DNA of 64,000 nt. Origin: Rhodopirellula baltica (lineage in GTDB: Bacteria > Planctomycetota > Planctomycetia > Pirellulales > Pirellulaceae). Shown here in pieces: positions 27,419 through 36,375 of the stretch. A program made the position numbers and the translations under genes. Under the pieces are notes generated by a model, which saw nothing but the letters and a program-made list of their open reading frames with translations, ran no database searches and had not been told where the DNA came from. Position 1 is the stretch's first letter; every line of letters begins with the position of its first letter. The stretch is from assembly GCA_002901265.1 (NCBI GenBank), contig PPHI01000037.1, forward strand, positions 62,001-126,000, in the 5' to 3' direction.

Positions 27419-28221
27419 TTAGCCCGCCGCCTGGTCGCAAATCGGTTTGACATTCGACGTCGCCTGCGTATCAACGTTACGACCGAAACGCCAACTAACG
27501 CGAACAACGACGACGGTTCAGGAATCGCCGTGATCGCATTGATCGAAAAACGCCCGGCATTACTGTCCAAACCATAGAAACCGGCTGGGATGGAAGCGGT
27601 TTGCATGTCCGCTTCAAAAGAAAATCCGTTCTCGTCCATCACAAACGTGCTGTCGTCGATATCCAACTGCCACAGGACCGCATTGGCATCAACGTTCTGT
27701 GTCAAGGTTAACCCTTCACCAAACGTCGATGTCGAATCGTACTGCAGCGCCAAATCTCCGATCACCGCCACTCCCAATGGCGAATTAAACCGCAGCACTC
27801 CGTCGATCCCCACTTTTTCCCCACCAACCAAACTTGGACCAAAGGCGCCAAAGCCGGGTGTCGCCGCAGCCCAACTCGCCAGAAAAGATGTGAGGTCGCT
27901 GGCTTGAGAATCAAAATCCAACGTTGTCGCTTGACGTGATCGTCCAGACGGCTGCACTAAAGAACCGCTGTTAATCCCCATCACGACACCGCCGGGAAAA
28001 CGGTCGAAAGCTTCCGCCGGATTGCCGCCCGTGTCCAATAGAGCCGAACGGGTCAGCGCCGCGGCCTCGTCACCAACAAAAAAACGATCCGCAAACGATG
28101 CGTTCGATGGCGTGTCGTACAACGCAATGGTTGCCACACCACCGGTCACCAATTCCGCCCTCAGCGAACCGGTCATCAAACACAAAAAGCCACAAACCAA
28201 AACGACGTTGTATCGACTCAT
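27415..28221 (-). CDS. PEP-CTERM surface protein, second paralogue in the cluster
   Basis: 268 residues from ATG 28221; a TTG at 28257 would only extend the leader. The signal peptide is VVLVCGFLCLMTGSLRAELV and the sorting tail AITAIPEPSSLFALVGVSVV ends in RRRRR. The mature part opens with ELVTGGVATIAL and later has DLALQYDSTSTFGEGLTL. Both resemble the PEP-CTERM protein at the head of the transcript (DVVTGGALVIDF, NYALHYDETRSEGENSGW), so the two look paralogous. It lies 47 bases after the DJ-1/PfpI gene and overlaps the DUF1559 gene. Confidence 0.83.
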   Translation of the reverse strand: MSRYNVVLVCGFLCLMTGSLRAELVTGGVATIALYDTPSNASFADRFFVGDEAAALTRSALLDTGGNPAEAFDRFPGGVVMGINSGSLVQPSGRSRQATTLDFDSQASDLTSFLASWAAATPGFGAFGPSLVGGEKVGIDGVLRFNSPLGVAVIGDLALQYDSTSTFGEGLTLTQNVDANAVLWQLDIDDSTFVMDENGFSFEADMQTASIPAGFYGLDSNAGRFSINAITAIPEPSSLFALVGVSVVTLIRRRRRMSNRFATRRRAK

Positions 28222-28268
28222 CTCAATCTCGATGTTCCTACGTGTACTTAAAAGCAATACCTAGAGGC

Positions 28269-29120
28269 CTAGTTCAATTCCGTTGTCAATTCGCGAACCA
28301 GCTGGCGATAGGGTTCGTGCATCTGCATCAGCAAACCGCTGATTTCTGGATCGGCTTTCGCCTGACTGCCCTTGTCGACGGGCGGCTGAGGGTCGTACTC
28401 GGCAAACAACTGAACCGCTTCGGCGTATTGCTGATTGCGGAGGTCCTGCACCATCTGCAAGCCGAAATCCAATCCGCTTGTCACTCCCGCGCCGGTGATT
28501 CGATTGCGATCGACGACGACGCGTTGATCGACCGGAATTGCACCAAACTCTGACAGCAGGTCGCGAGTAATCCAGTGCGACGTCGCCTTGTATCCGTCAA
28601 GCAAGCCTGCCGCTGCCAGCAAGATCGAACCAGTGCAAACACTGGTTACAAAATCTGCCTTGGCTCCAACAGCGGCGACAAAGTCCCGCGTGGCGATGTC
28701 CTTCGCGGCATCCAAGGTTCCGCCAGTACCGCCGGGCACAAAAAAAATCGTCGGTGAGCTGGGACATTGATCGAAGGTTGTCGTCGGGCGGACTTCGATC
28801 TTCGTATCGGTCAGAACCGGTGTGTCCGTTGCCGCGACCAAATGCACCTTCGCTCCCATCATCAAGGAAAACAAATGGTGCGGTCCGAAGAGGTCCAACG
28901 CGGTGAACCCCGGATACAGCAACATCACAATTTGCTCGTCACCGGTCCATCCCGGCGGCCATTGAACCGATGGGTCATGAATGTCAAATGGAGGATCTGC
29001 GGCACTTGTCGTACGAGCTTGTTGGGCAACCGATCCGGCAAACATTGACACGAGTGCCGTTTTCAAAAAATGCCGTCGCTGCCCTTGCCCGTTTTGATCG
29101 TTGGATAATTGGGAATTCAT
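28269..29120 (-). CDS. Tat-exported DJ-1/PfpI protein resembling isonitrile hydratase
   Basis: 283 residues. The N-terminus has a twin-arginine signal (RRHFLKTALVSMFAGSVA). The domain matches the isonitrile hydratase InhA branch of the DJ-1/PfpI family: LYPGFTALDLFGPHHLF (active-site Asp region), VPGGTGGTLDA, TSVCTGSILLAAAGLLDGYK (nucleophilic Cys), ATSHWITRDLLSEFGAIPV and TGAGVTSGLDFGLQM. InhA hydrates an isonitrile to an N-formamide in Pseudomonas. The gene starts 27 bases after the NRPS thioesterase end, in the same unit as ScoC/ScoD/ScoE-like genes. I infer a role in resistance to, turnover of, or metal release from the isonitrile product. Export by Tat is unusual for InhA-type enzymes as I know them. 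A different DJ-1 function cannot be excluded. Confidence 0.8.
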   Translation of the reverse strand: MNSQLSNDQNGQGQRRHFLKTALVSMFAGSVAQQARTTSAADPPFDIHDPSVQWPPGWTGDEQIVMLLYPGFTALDLFGPHHLFSLMMGAKVHLVAATDTPVLTDTKIEVRPTTTFDQCPSSPTIFFVPGGTGGTLDAAKDIATRDFVAAVGAKADFVTSVCTGSILLAAAGLLDGYKATSHWITRDLLSEFGAIPVDQRVVVDRNRITGAGVTSGLDFGLQMVQDLRNQQYAEAVQLFAEYDPQPPVDKGSQAKADPEISGLLMQMHEPYRQLVRELTTELN

Positions 29121-29147
29121 AGCTGATTGCTGGTAAGAGGTATTGAA

Positions 29148-32100
29148 CTAAAGCCAAGCGTCGCAGTGTTGCAACTGAACCAAACTGGCATGATCGCCTT
29201 CGCAATCGACTTGGCGAACGGATCGGAAGAACGAATCCCACGCTCGATCGTCGATCCAAGCTCGACTTTGCGATGCGATAACAAATTCGATGTCCATCGG
29301 CAGTGGCTCGCCGGACTCAATCGACGAAGATCTCAGCAGCATCGCAAGTGCTGCGCGCGTTTGGTGATTCAGACCAGTGATCTCCGGCGTCATCGGCGTT
29401 CCCGCCATCCATCGTGATTCCGCAGTCCAATCGATGGGCCGGTGCGGCATCGCATCAATCAAAACGCAGCGCTCGATCCGTTCACACCATGGTCGATGGT
29501 TACACAACATCCGATACAAGACACTGGCGGCAAAGCTGTGTGCAAAGATCTGTAGCGGTGTTTCGTTTGATCGCAAAACACTGGTCAATTCAAAGGCCCA
29601 GCGGTCAGAAAGCTTGTCGATGCTTTCCGGAATCGACTCCCGCCCATCAATGCCGGGGATCGAAAATGCGAACGCTTCGGATCGCTCACTCAGCTTGGTG
29701 ACAAGTGGTTCGTAAACCTGAGACACTCCCGGCAATCCGGGCAACAGCACACTGACGGTGTTGGCAAATGGATCTTTGCATGGCCGGTGCAACATGTTCG
29801 ATCTCGGCGCTTGCTCCGTTTTCGAAGTGACCTGATCGGCAGGCCCGATCAACTTAGCTAGCGCATGAATCGTCGGTGTTTCGAAAATCCGCGACAGAGC
29901 AACCTTGGCGTCAAATGCCAGTTCGATTTCTCGTACCAGCATCGCCGCCATCAACGAATGGCCACCGACCAAAAAGAAGTCATCGTCAGCGGTAAAATCC
30001 CGATGACCAAGTAAGGCTTCCCAGATCGCAGCGAGTTGTGTTTGTGGCTCGCCATCCCATTCCGCGGTAGCTTCCGAACCGAGCGTTTCCGAAGTCGAAC
30101 TCAATGCCAAGTTCATGATCGCTCGACGGTCGACTTTCCCGCGGTTCGTCATTGGGATCGCTTCGCAAAAACACCATTGACTCGGTCGCATCGAAGCCGG
30201 CAACGCAGTAGCAAGCTCGCGGCGGATCGCCACGTTCGGATTGAGAGCGTCTTTCAAGACGACCGCGGCAACGAGCGTTGGTGATGCAGCGTCCATCTCG
30301 CAAACCACCGCAACCGCCGCGACGGCAGCATGTTTTCGAATCCGCTCGGCAACGTCGTTCAAATAAACTCGCACGCCACGCACTTTGATCTGGTCATCCA
30401 GTCGCCCCAGAAAATGGAACACTCCCGATTGATCGACTCGTACGCGATCGCCGGTCCAATACGCGATACGTGACGGATCCTCTGGATGTCTTCGAAACCC
30501 GTTGCCACGACCCAACTCTTCGGCCTTCAAATAGCCGTTCGCCAATCCTATCCCGGCAATCACGAGTTCTCCCGGACAACCAGACGGGACGCGAGTTCCT
30601 GCAGAATCGACCACCAACAATTTGGCGCCGGCAAATGGGATTCCGATCGGCACTTCCGCATGATCCTCCATTGCGCTGACTTTGTGTGCCGTGCAAATGA
30701 TCGTGGCTTCTGTCGGACCGTAGCTGTTCCATAAATCGATTAATGGAAACGCAGCCACAAAGCCCGTTGCCAAATCACGATCCAACCGTTCGCCGCCAAC
30801 CACAACCGCACGCAAATTTGGAAAATGCGGCAGCGATACAATCGATTCGGCCCAGCGATGGAAGAATGCCGTCGGCAAGTCAACGACGGTGATCGCGTTC
30901 TCGATCACCCATTTCGTAAACGCCATCGGGTCAAGACGACAATCCTCAGGCACCAGACACAACGTCGCCCCTGCCCGCAACGTCGGCAAGACTTCCTCCA
31001 AATACAGATCGAACTCTGCCGATCCATACTGCGTGACCCGATCGGTTGTGGATAGATTCAAAAGGCGAACAAACGCTTCGTTGTGACGATCCAGTGAATC
31101 ACGCCGGATAACGACGCCCTTCGGGATTCCCTGGGTTCCCGAGGTCAATGCGACACACGCGGCGTCATCCAAAGTTGACGAATGGTGAGCCAAATTTTTC
31201 GTGATCATGCGGTCCGTCAACACGAACGGGGCATTCGCCCGTAAACAGCGAATCAGTTCGATCAAAGATTCGACCGATCGGTCCGTTGCGATTTGGACCG
31301 GCACGTCGCCAGCACCGACCGACCGCAGTGATCGCGATCGTTGCTCCAACTGGCGATAGGTCAGCTTCGCCTGCCCGTCTTCGATCGCGATCGATTCGGG
31401 TGATCCAGAGACGTGTTCGCCGAACGCACTGCTAAACGCTCGAACCGGCCGGATTATTTCTTCGTCGTGCTTGGAACTCGATTCGCGTATCGAGAGAGTT
31501 CTTAGCAGGGATTGCTGCTGGTGAACCAAAACATCGGCGGTCTCGACAAGCTGTCGCACGACCGCTTGCGCCGTCGATTGAAAGAACAGATCCGTGCAGT
31601 ATTCCAGCGACAAACTTGCGCTACCATCTAGCATTTCGCTGACCGAAACGGTCCATTCGAATTTTGCTTGGTCGACCTTCGGCAGTACCGGTCTCAAGAT
31701 CGCTTTGCCAAGTTCAAATGGCTTCACCGATTCAGCCGCGTAGCTGAACAGGACCTGAAATAGCGGTGATCGATCAAGTCGACGCTCCGGTTGCGTGAAC
31801 GTCAGAATCTCATCAACCGAGAATGATGGATTCAGCATTGCGTCTGACAATTGCTGGTTCGCATGACGCAACCAATCGACGACCGTAATCGATTCATTGT
31901 CTCCGGGATTATCCAACCGTAACACGAGTGTTCCGACGAAGAACCCGATCAGATCGACCACCGCCCGTTCGTCACGCCCCGATGTTGGCATTCCGATCGC
32001 GAAATCGTTGCCACCCTGACGGCGATCGAGATAAAACCGTAGCGTCGCCAGCCAAAACGAAGCCTTTGTGATACCGATCGCACGGCAAAGTTTAGTGATG

Positions 32101-33512
32101 CGTTGATTGAGCTCTGCATTGACAACGGTGGCCGTTGACGCGCCCGAACTTGACAACCTTGCCGGTCGCCTTCGATCCGGCCACAAATTCACGTCTTGCA
32201 AATCACCGTACATCGCGACGCAGCGCTGGCGACTGCCATTGTCCGTCAGGTCAACTTGCCCGCGTGACCGTTCCGATTGGCATTGGCAATAGGCCGCATA
32301 GCGTCCCAACATGTCGCCGCCCGGAACGCATCGATTCGGAAGCGTAGCCCCGTCGACATGATACAACTCTTGCAGCTCATGAATGAATCGCTGCATCGAC
32401 CAGCCATCAATGATCAAATGATGGAAGTTAATGAGCAGGATGGATTGACGTTTACTAACTTTCGCGAGCGATACCTTCCAAAGCGGACTGACATTTAGAT
32501 TGAAAGGCTTCTTTGCGCATTGATCGATCCACTCGCGTGCGGTGGAGTGATCGGAGAATTTTCGTGATTCGAACGGAACCTTCGCGGTCGAATCAAAACG
32601 CTGAATCGGTCCTTCGGCTGTCGTTTCAATCGACAATTGCAACGCCTCGTGTCGCTGACGAATCCAATCAAGTGCCTGTGTTAATCGCTCGGCGTCCAAC
32701 TCGCCCTCGACTTCTGCGATCGCCGGAATCACGTAGGAATCGCCTTGCCCCAGTTGTTCGAGAATCCAGAGACGCTGTTGCTGTGGCGTCAGTGGCGCCG
32801 AATCGATCATCAGTCGTTCGTTTTTTGGCAGCTTCTTTAAATCGCCTTTGTCATCGACACGTTGGCTCACCCGCAAATTCTCGATCACGTCAGCCAGTTC
32901 ACCCAACCGATCGACCGCCACAAAGTCGCGAAGCTGCAAATCGACACCGAAGCGGTCAGACAACTTCGCGGTAATGATGATCGCGAGCAAAGAATGCCCG
33001 CCGATTTCGACAAATCGTTCTGCGGGATGAACGCTTTCAAGTTCTAGCGTTTCCTCAAGTACTGCTGCTAGATCCGACCACAGCGGCGAGCGGAATAACG
33101 AGGCGTCACTCATTGCTGCATCACCGCCCTCCGCTCCGGACGATCGCATCAGCAATTCCGCGATGGCTGTGCGGTCAAGCTTTCCACGTGAAGTTAGCGG
33201 AAGTCGTTCCGCGAACCGAAATTTGCTCGGACGCATTCGCTCGGGCAACTTCGCAGCAACCCAACTTGCAAGCTGGCCAGCAACATTCGCTTTCCCGACA
33301 CAGAGGGCAGCGAGCCCCCTATCACCAATCGCGATCACCGCGGCAGCTTCAACCCCCGGATGTGAAACGAGACAAGATTCGATTTCTCGCGGTTCAATTC
33401 GGTAGCCACGGAGATTAATTTGGTCGTCGCTTCGACCAAGTAGTTCGATCGTCAGTTCCCCATTGCCCGATGGATGGTCAATGATACGGCTTGATCGCCA
33501 GTTCGATAACAT
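29148..33512 (-). CDS. NRPS, second part: end of A1, then T-C-A-T-TE (frame-shifted continuation)
   Basis: This frame continues the synthetase that starts at 36367. True coding begins near 33490; ATG 33512 is only a nominal start. In order: the A1 end (GELTIELLGRSDDQINLRGY, LPLTSRGKLDR), a carrier domain (VEIGGHSLLA, near 33000), a condensation domain with intact HHLIIDG (near 32410), and a second adenylation domain (TSGTQGIPKGV, NSYGPTEATIICTA, YWTGD, NRGKVDR). A second carrier (LVGGHSLMAA, near 29960) and a C-terminal thioesterase (IFAHSFAASV with Ser, EGDHAS with His) complete it. By hand alignment the A2 pocket reads D-L-E-D-V-G-S-I-I-K, which I cannot assign to an amino acid. Release is therefore by a thioesterase, unlike the reductase end of actinobacterial isonitrile lipopeptide synthetases. 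Confidence 0.88.
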   Translation of the reverse strand: MLSNWRSSRIIDHPSGNGELTIELLGRSDDQINLRGYRIEPREIESCLVSHPGVEAAAVIAIGDRGLAALCVGKANVAGQLASWVAAKLPERMRPSKFRFAERLPLTSRGKLDRTAIAELLMRSSGAEGGDAAMSDASLFRSPLWSDLAAVLEETLELESVHPAERFVEIGGHSLLAIIITAKLSDRFGVDLQLRDFVAVDRLGELADVIENLRVSQRVDDKGDLKKLPKNERLMIDSAPLTPQQQRLWILEQLGQGDSYVIPAIAEVEGELDAERLTQALDWIRQRHEALQLSIETTAEGPIQRFDSTAKVPFESRKFSDHSTAREWIDQCAKKPFNLNVSPLWKVSLAKVSKRQSILLINFHHLIIDGWSMQRFIHELQELYHVDGATLPNRCVPGGDMLGRYAAYCQCQSERSRGQVDLTDNGSRQRCVAMYGDLQDVNLWPDRRRPARLSSSGASTATVVNAELNQRITKLCRAIGITKASFWLATLRFYLDRRQGGNDFAIGMPTSGRDERAVVDLIGFFVGTLVLRLDNPGDNESITVVDWLRHANQQLSDAMLNPSFSVDEILTFTQPERRLDRSPLFQVLFSYAAESVKPFELGKAILRPVLPKVDQAKFEWTVSVSEMLDGSASLSLEYCTDLFFQSTAQAVVRQLVETADVLVHQQQSLLRTLSIRESSSKHDEEIIRPVRAFSSAFGEHVSGSPESIAIEDGQAKLTYRQLEQRSRSLRSVGAGDVPVQIATDRSVESLIELIRCLRANAPFVLTDRMITKNLAHHSSTLDDAACVALTSGTQGIPKGVVIRRDSLDRHNEAFVRLLNLSTTDRVTQYGSAEFDLYLEEVLPTLRAGATLCLVPEDCRLDPMAFTKWVIENAITVVDLPTAFFHRWAESIVSLPHFPNLRAVVVGGERLDRDLATGFVAAFPLIDLWNSYGPTEATIICTAHKVSAMEDHAEVPIGIPFAGAKLLVVDSAGTRVPSGCPGELVIAGIGLANGYLKAEELGRGNGFRRHPEDPSRIAYWTGDRVRVDQSGVFHFLGRLDDQIKVRGVRVYLNDVAERIRKHAAVAAVAVVCEMDAASPTLVAAVVLKDALNPNVAIRRELATALPASMRPSQWCFCEAIPMTNRGKVDRRAIMNLALSSTSETLGSEATAEWDGEPQTQLAAIWEALLGHRDFTADDDFFLVGGHSLMAAMLVREIELAFDAKVALSRIFETPTIHALAKLIGPADQVTSKTEQAPRSNMLHRPCKDPFANTVSVLLPGLPGVSQVYEPLVTKLSERSEAFAFSIPGIDGRESIPESIDKLSDRWAFELTSVLRSNETPLQIFAHSFAASVLYRMLCNHRPWCERIERCVLIDAMPHRPIDWTAESRWMAGTPMTPEITGLNHQTRAALAMLLRSSSIESGEPLPMDIEFVIASQSRAWIDDRAWDSFFRSVRQVDCEGDHASLVQLQHCDAWL

Positions 33513-36367
33513 GCCGTGGGCTCTACGTCGCCCGGAAAAATCCATCGCGTGAAGGAAGATGACTGTAACGCAGTGTCCCCGTCCGCAGTGTCCCCATCGG
33601 CAATGTACCCATCGGGAATGTACCCATCGGCAATGCCACGCCCCCAAAGGCACAATTCACCAACGGTTCCTAGCGGAAGCGACGAACCGTCTGATCGCAT
33701 GATTGCGATCGCGATCCCATTAACCGGCGAACCGATATCCACGATGACGTTCGAATCTTCGCAACAATGCTGTTCCGCGATCGTCGCATTCACGGTCGCT
33801 TCGGTCGGGCCGTAAGCATTGAAGACCCGCGGTCCGGCCGAGAGAACTTCACGAGCGGTCTCTGCTGATAATCGATCACCGCCAAAGGCGACCAACCGAA
33901 CACCTTGATAAAACTCTTCACAGCGAGGAAATGCTGACCGAATCGCGGAGTGATAGGACGGAGGAAGATTCAGCAGCGTGACATTGTGTCGCCGAATCAA
34001 GTCACGATTTACGGACGCCGAACGATTTTCGTCGGCGATCACAATCGATCCACCCACGCACAGCACCGGAAAGATCTCTTCGACCGACATGTCGAACGTC
34101 AAAGGTGCGAACTGCAGCATCACGTCCCGGTCAGATAGTTGATACCGATCGATCATCGCGTGACAAAGGTTGACCAAACTGTCATGCCGAATCGGTACCG
34201 CTTTGGGTTGCCCTGTCGTCCCGGATGTAAACAGAACGTATGCAGTCGATAGGGAAACTCCTTTCGCATGTTCGGCGAAATTACCTCCGGTTTTCAACGC
34301 TGCATCAAATTCGATCGCATTCGCAGCACGAATCATCTGCAAACGTCGCTCCATCGGTTCCTCCGATGAAATCGGGAGATACGCCGCCCCGGCAGTCAAG
34401 ACTCCGAACAGGCTAACGATCGTTTCGATATTTCGGTCATCTGTAATCGCGATCACATGGCCCGCCGAGACTCCGTTTAAACGTAGACGCTCCGCAATGA
34501 ACTTCCCTCGTTCTGCAAGCTGGCCGTATGACAAACGATCCTCACAGGCCAACACACAGTCGTGATCTGGAATTTTCGATGCGACATCGGTGATCCAATC
34601 GGCCACCGTGATCGGAACGACGTTCTCGTCTTGCCTGCGATCAAATTGGCACCGCAGTTTCGCGACCTCTTCGTCGCACAGCAGCGACAACTCGTCGACT
34701 CGCGCCGATGCGTCAGCGCAAACCTGTGCTAACAAATGATCGAATACGTTTGCCCAAGATCGGATCGCGGAATCCGAGAACCGGTTCGACTGGTATTTCC
34801 AATTCACACGTTTCCGATCACCAAAGTCATAGACTTCCAATGTCAGGTCGTCTTCGATTTCTTGATACAGGTCAAAGCAAAAACGGACGTGGTCCTGCCA
34901 GTCTGCATCCTTGCTCCATGCGGCGAAGATGTTTTGATAGGTGAATGAGTACGGAAAGCTGGGCCGCCCGTCTGGTGAATCGATCGACAAACCGGCTTCA
35001 CGAAGCTGTTCGGAAAACGGCAACTGGCCGTGCTCCATCGACTCTAGAAATCGCTCACTGACCGACTTCGCGAACATCGCAAACGGCTGCTCGCCGTCAA
35101 CGAGACAACGTGTCGCAACCAGGTTGATGAAACAACCGACCTTGTCTCTAAATGGCCCTTTCAATCCGCCAGGACGTCCCGAGACGGGGGTGGTGATAGT
35201 CAGATCGTTGTGCCCAGACAACCGCCAGAGCAGCAGATAATACAACGACAACAAGACAGTCGAAGGCGGACAGTTGAGCCGATGTGATAGCTCGTCCAAA
35301 CTCTCGTTTTGTGCTTCGGTCAGATCGAGATGGATGCACTGCACACCTTCGCCGTGATGCGTCGCGACCAACTTGTTTGGTGCCGATTCAAGTCCGGCTT
35401 CACCTCTAGCGCCAGAGAGCATCCTCTTCCAATAGTCACGATCAACTTCTGCCCGCGAGGACTTCAAATAGCGAGTTTCCCATTCGATAAATTGAAAGAA
35501 ACCTGCGTCCTGATTCGTCGTCGGCTTTGGTTCGCAATCAGTGAAATACTCTCGCCAAAGTTCACCGACCATCGGTGCCGCAGACAGTCCGTCGATCACG
35601 ATGTGGTGCAACTTCAGCAGCACCCACGTGGACTGTTGATCGACGGCATAAAAACTTTCGACCGGTGGCGCCGCGGCCAAGTCCATCGGCTGACGCATCT
35701 GTCGACGAAAAGCTGAAACCACATCCGTCGTCTGCTTCAACGGGGCAATCGCACGAATCGTCGATTCGGAGACAACCGTTTGCCGCAGCGAACCGGTGTT
35801 CTTGTCATAGGCGATGGTGACACGCATCGCCGGATGACGCGTCGCGACCTTCTGAAGGGCTCGATCAAACCGCTTAGGATCGAACGTCAAATGAAGATCA
35901 AGTTGAAACAAAAGTGGTACATGGAAGCTATGATCACAATCTCGCGACTGGCCGATGTACCACAACCCCTTTTGAGTTTCAGACAGCGGAAACGACTCGC
36001 CGTCGTGAACCCATTGTTCGTCACCGAAATCGACGATGGCTGACGGTACCATCGAAGCATCGAAACACGCGGTAGTCGTCTGGTCCGTGTCCAATTCGGC
36101 GAGGCGCTCGGCCAACATCGCGACCAATCGATCGACTGTCGGACAGTCAAACAAAACGGACGTTTTCAATTCCAATCCGTACATCGACTCGAGGACCAGT
36201 TTGAACTCGACCGCTTGGCTCGAATCGGTCCCCAAATCCGCGAATGCGTCATCGGGGTAGATTTCGTCCATCGATTCAAAGCTCAAAAACGTCGCTAGCC
36301 GCGCACGAACCTCGTTCGACAACCGTTCGAGTCGACCTTGGTTAGTCGTTTTGGTGACCGTGTCCAT
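33452..36367 (-). CDS. NRPS, first part: carrier protein - condensation - adenylation (A1, cut by frameshift)
   Basis: About 971 residues to a premature stop. ATG 36367 is preferred; a TTG at 36379 overlaps the FcoT-like stop. Residues ~15-95 are an acyl/peptidyl carrier domain with phosphopantetheine Ser in DLGTDSSQAVEF. A condensation domain follows with active HHIVIDG near residue 255. The adenylation domain has FTSGTTGQPKAV, FDMSVEEIF, NAYGPTEATVNAT and YRTGD. Reading the ten pocket positions by hand gives D-M-E-N-A-G-A-V-N-K, close to the remembered ornithine-type code D-M-E-N-L-G-L-I-N-K. A leading carrier fits the ScoB function (holding the isonitrile acyl chain) fused to the synthetase. 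Translation stops 11 codons after YRTGD because of a one-base deletion near 33488. Confidence 0.9.
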   Translation of the reverse strand: MDTVTKTTNQGRLERLSNEVRARLATFLSFESMDEIYPDDAFADLGTDSSQAVEFKLVLESMYGLELKTSVLFDCPTVDRLVAMLAERLAELDTDQTTTACFDASMVPSAIVDFGDEQWVHDGESFPLSETQKGLWYIGQSRDCDHSFHVPLLFQLDLHLTFDPKRFDRALQKVATRHPAMRVTIAYDKNTGSLRQTVVSESTIRAIAPLKQTTDVVSAFRRQMRQPMDLAAAPPVESFYAVDQQSTWVLLKLHHIVIDGLSAAPMVGELWREYFTDCEPKPTTNQDAGFFQFIEWETRYLKSSRAEVDRDYWKRMLSGARGEAGLESAPNKLVATHHGEGVQCIHLDLTEAQNESLDELSHRLNCPPSTVLLSLYYLLLWRLSGHNDLTITTPVSGRPGGLKGPFRDKVGCFINLVATRCLVDGEQPFAMFAKSVSERFLESMEHGQLPFSEQLREAGLSIDSPDGRPSFPYSFTYQNIFAAWSKDADWQDHVRFCFDLYQEIEDDLTLEVYDFGDRKRVNWKYQSNRFSDSAIRSWANVFDHLLAQVCADASARVDELSLLCDEEVAKLRCQFDRRQDENVVPITVADWITDVASKIPDHDCVLACEDRLSYGQLAERGKFIAERLRLNGVSAGHVIAITDDRNIETIVSLFGVLTAGAAYLPISSEEPMERRLQMIRAANAIEFDAALKTGGNFAEHAKGVSLSTAYVLFTSGTTGQPKAVPIRHDSLVNLCHAMIDRYQLSDRDVMLQFAPLTFDMSVEEIFPVLCVGGSIVIADENRSASVNRDLIRRHNVTLLNLPPSYHSAIRSAFPRCEEFYQGVRLVAFGGDRLSAETAREVLSAGPRVFNAYGPTEATVNATIAEQHCCEDSNVIVDIGSPVNGIAIAIMRSDGSSLPLGTVGELCLWGRGIADGYIPDGYIADGDTADGDTALQSSSFTRWIFPGDVEPTACYRTGDQAVSLTIHRAMGN
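33485..33492 (-). other. One-base deletion (frameshift) inside adenylation domain A1
   Basis: The upstream frame gives YRTGDQAV then runs to a stop at 33452. The frame one base back gives RIIDHPSGNGELTIELLGR and stays open to the thioesterase. Adding one C to the GCC at 33488-33490 (minus strand GCC GTA to GCC CGT A) restores the canonical A7 motif YRTGDQAR and joins the halves without a gap. No slippery heptamer is present, so a sequencing/assembly indel or a genuine mutation is more likely than programmed frameshifting. Confidence 0.88.
33570..33629. repeat. In-frame 15-bp tandem repeat in the A1 coding region
   Basis: Four near-identical 15-base units on the plus strand (33570-33584, 33585-33599, 33600-33614, 33615-33629), with a degenerate fifth at 33630-33644. 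They encode a repeated five-residue unit (ADGYI, PDGYI, ADGDT, ADGDT) between motifs A6 and A7. The array is in frame, so copy-number change would not break the protein, but slippage here could explain nearby indels. Confidence 0.85.
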
Positions 36368-36375
36368 CGCTGACG

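Noticed and set aside
33480-33500. Programmed -1 frameshifting in the NRPS
   Set aside because: No X-XXY-YYZ slippery heptamer or following hairpin was seen; one missing C explains the break better.
33513-33653. N-terminal stretch of the open frame leading into the second NRPS part
   Set aside because: It reads Trp/His/Cys-rich repeats (the 15-bp array in another frame) and overlaps good adenylation-domain sequence in the correct frame.
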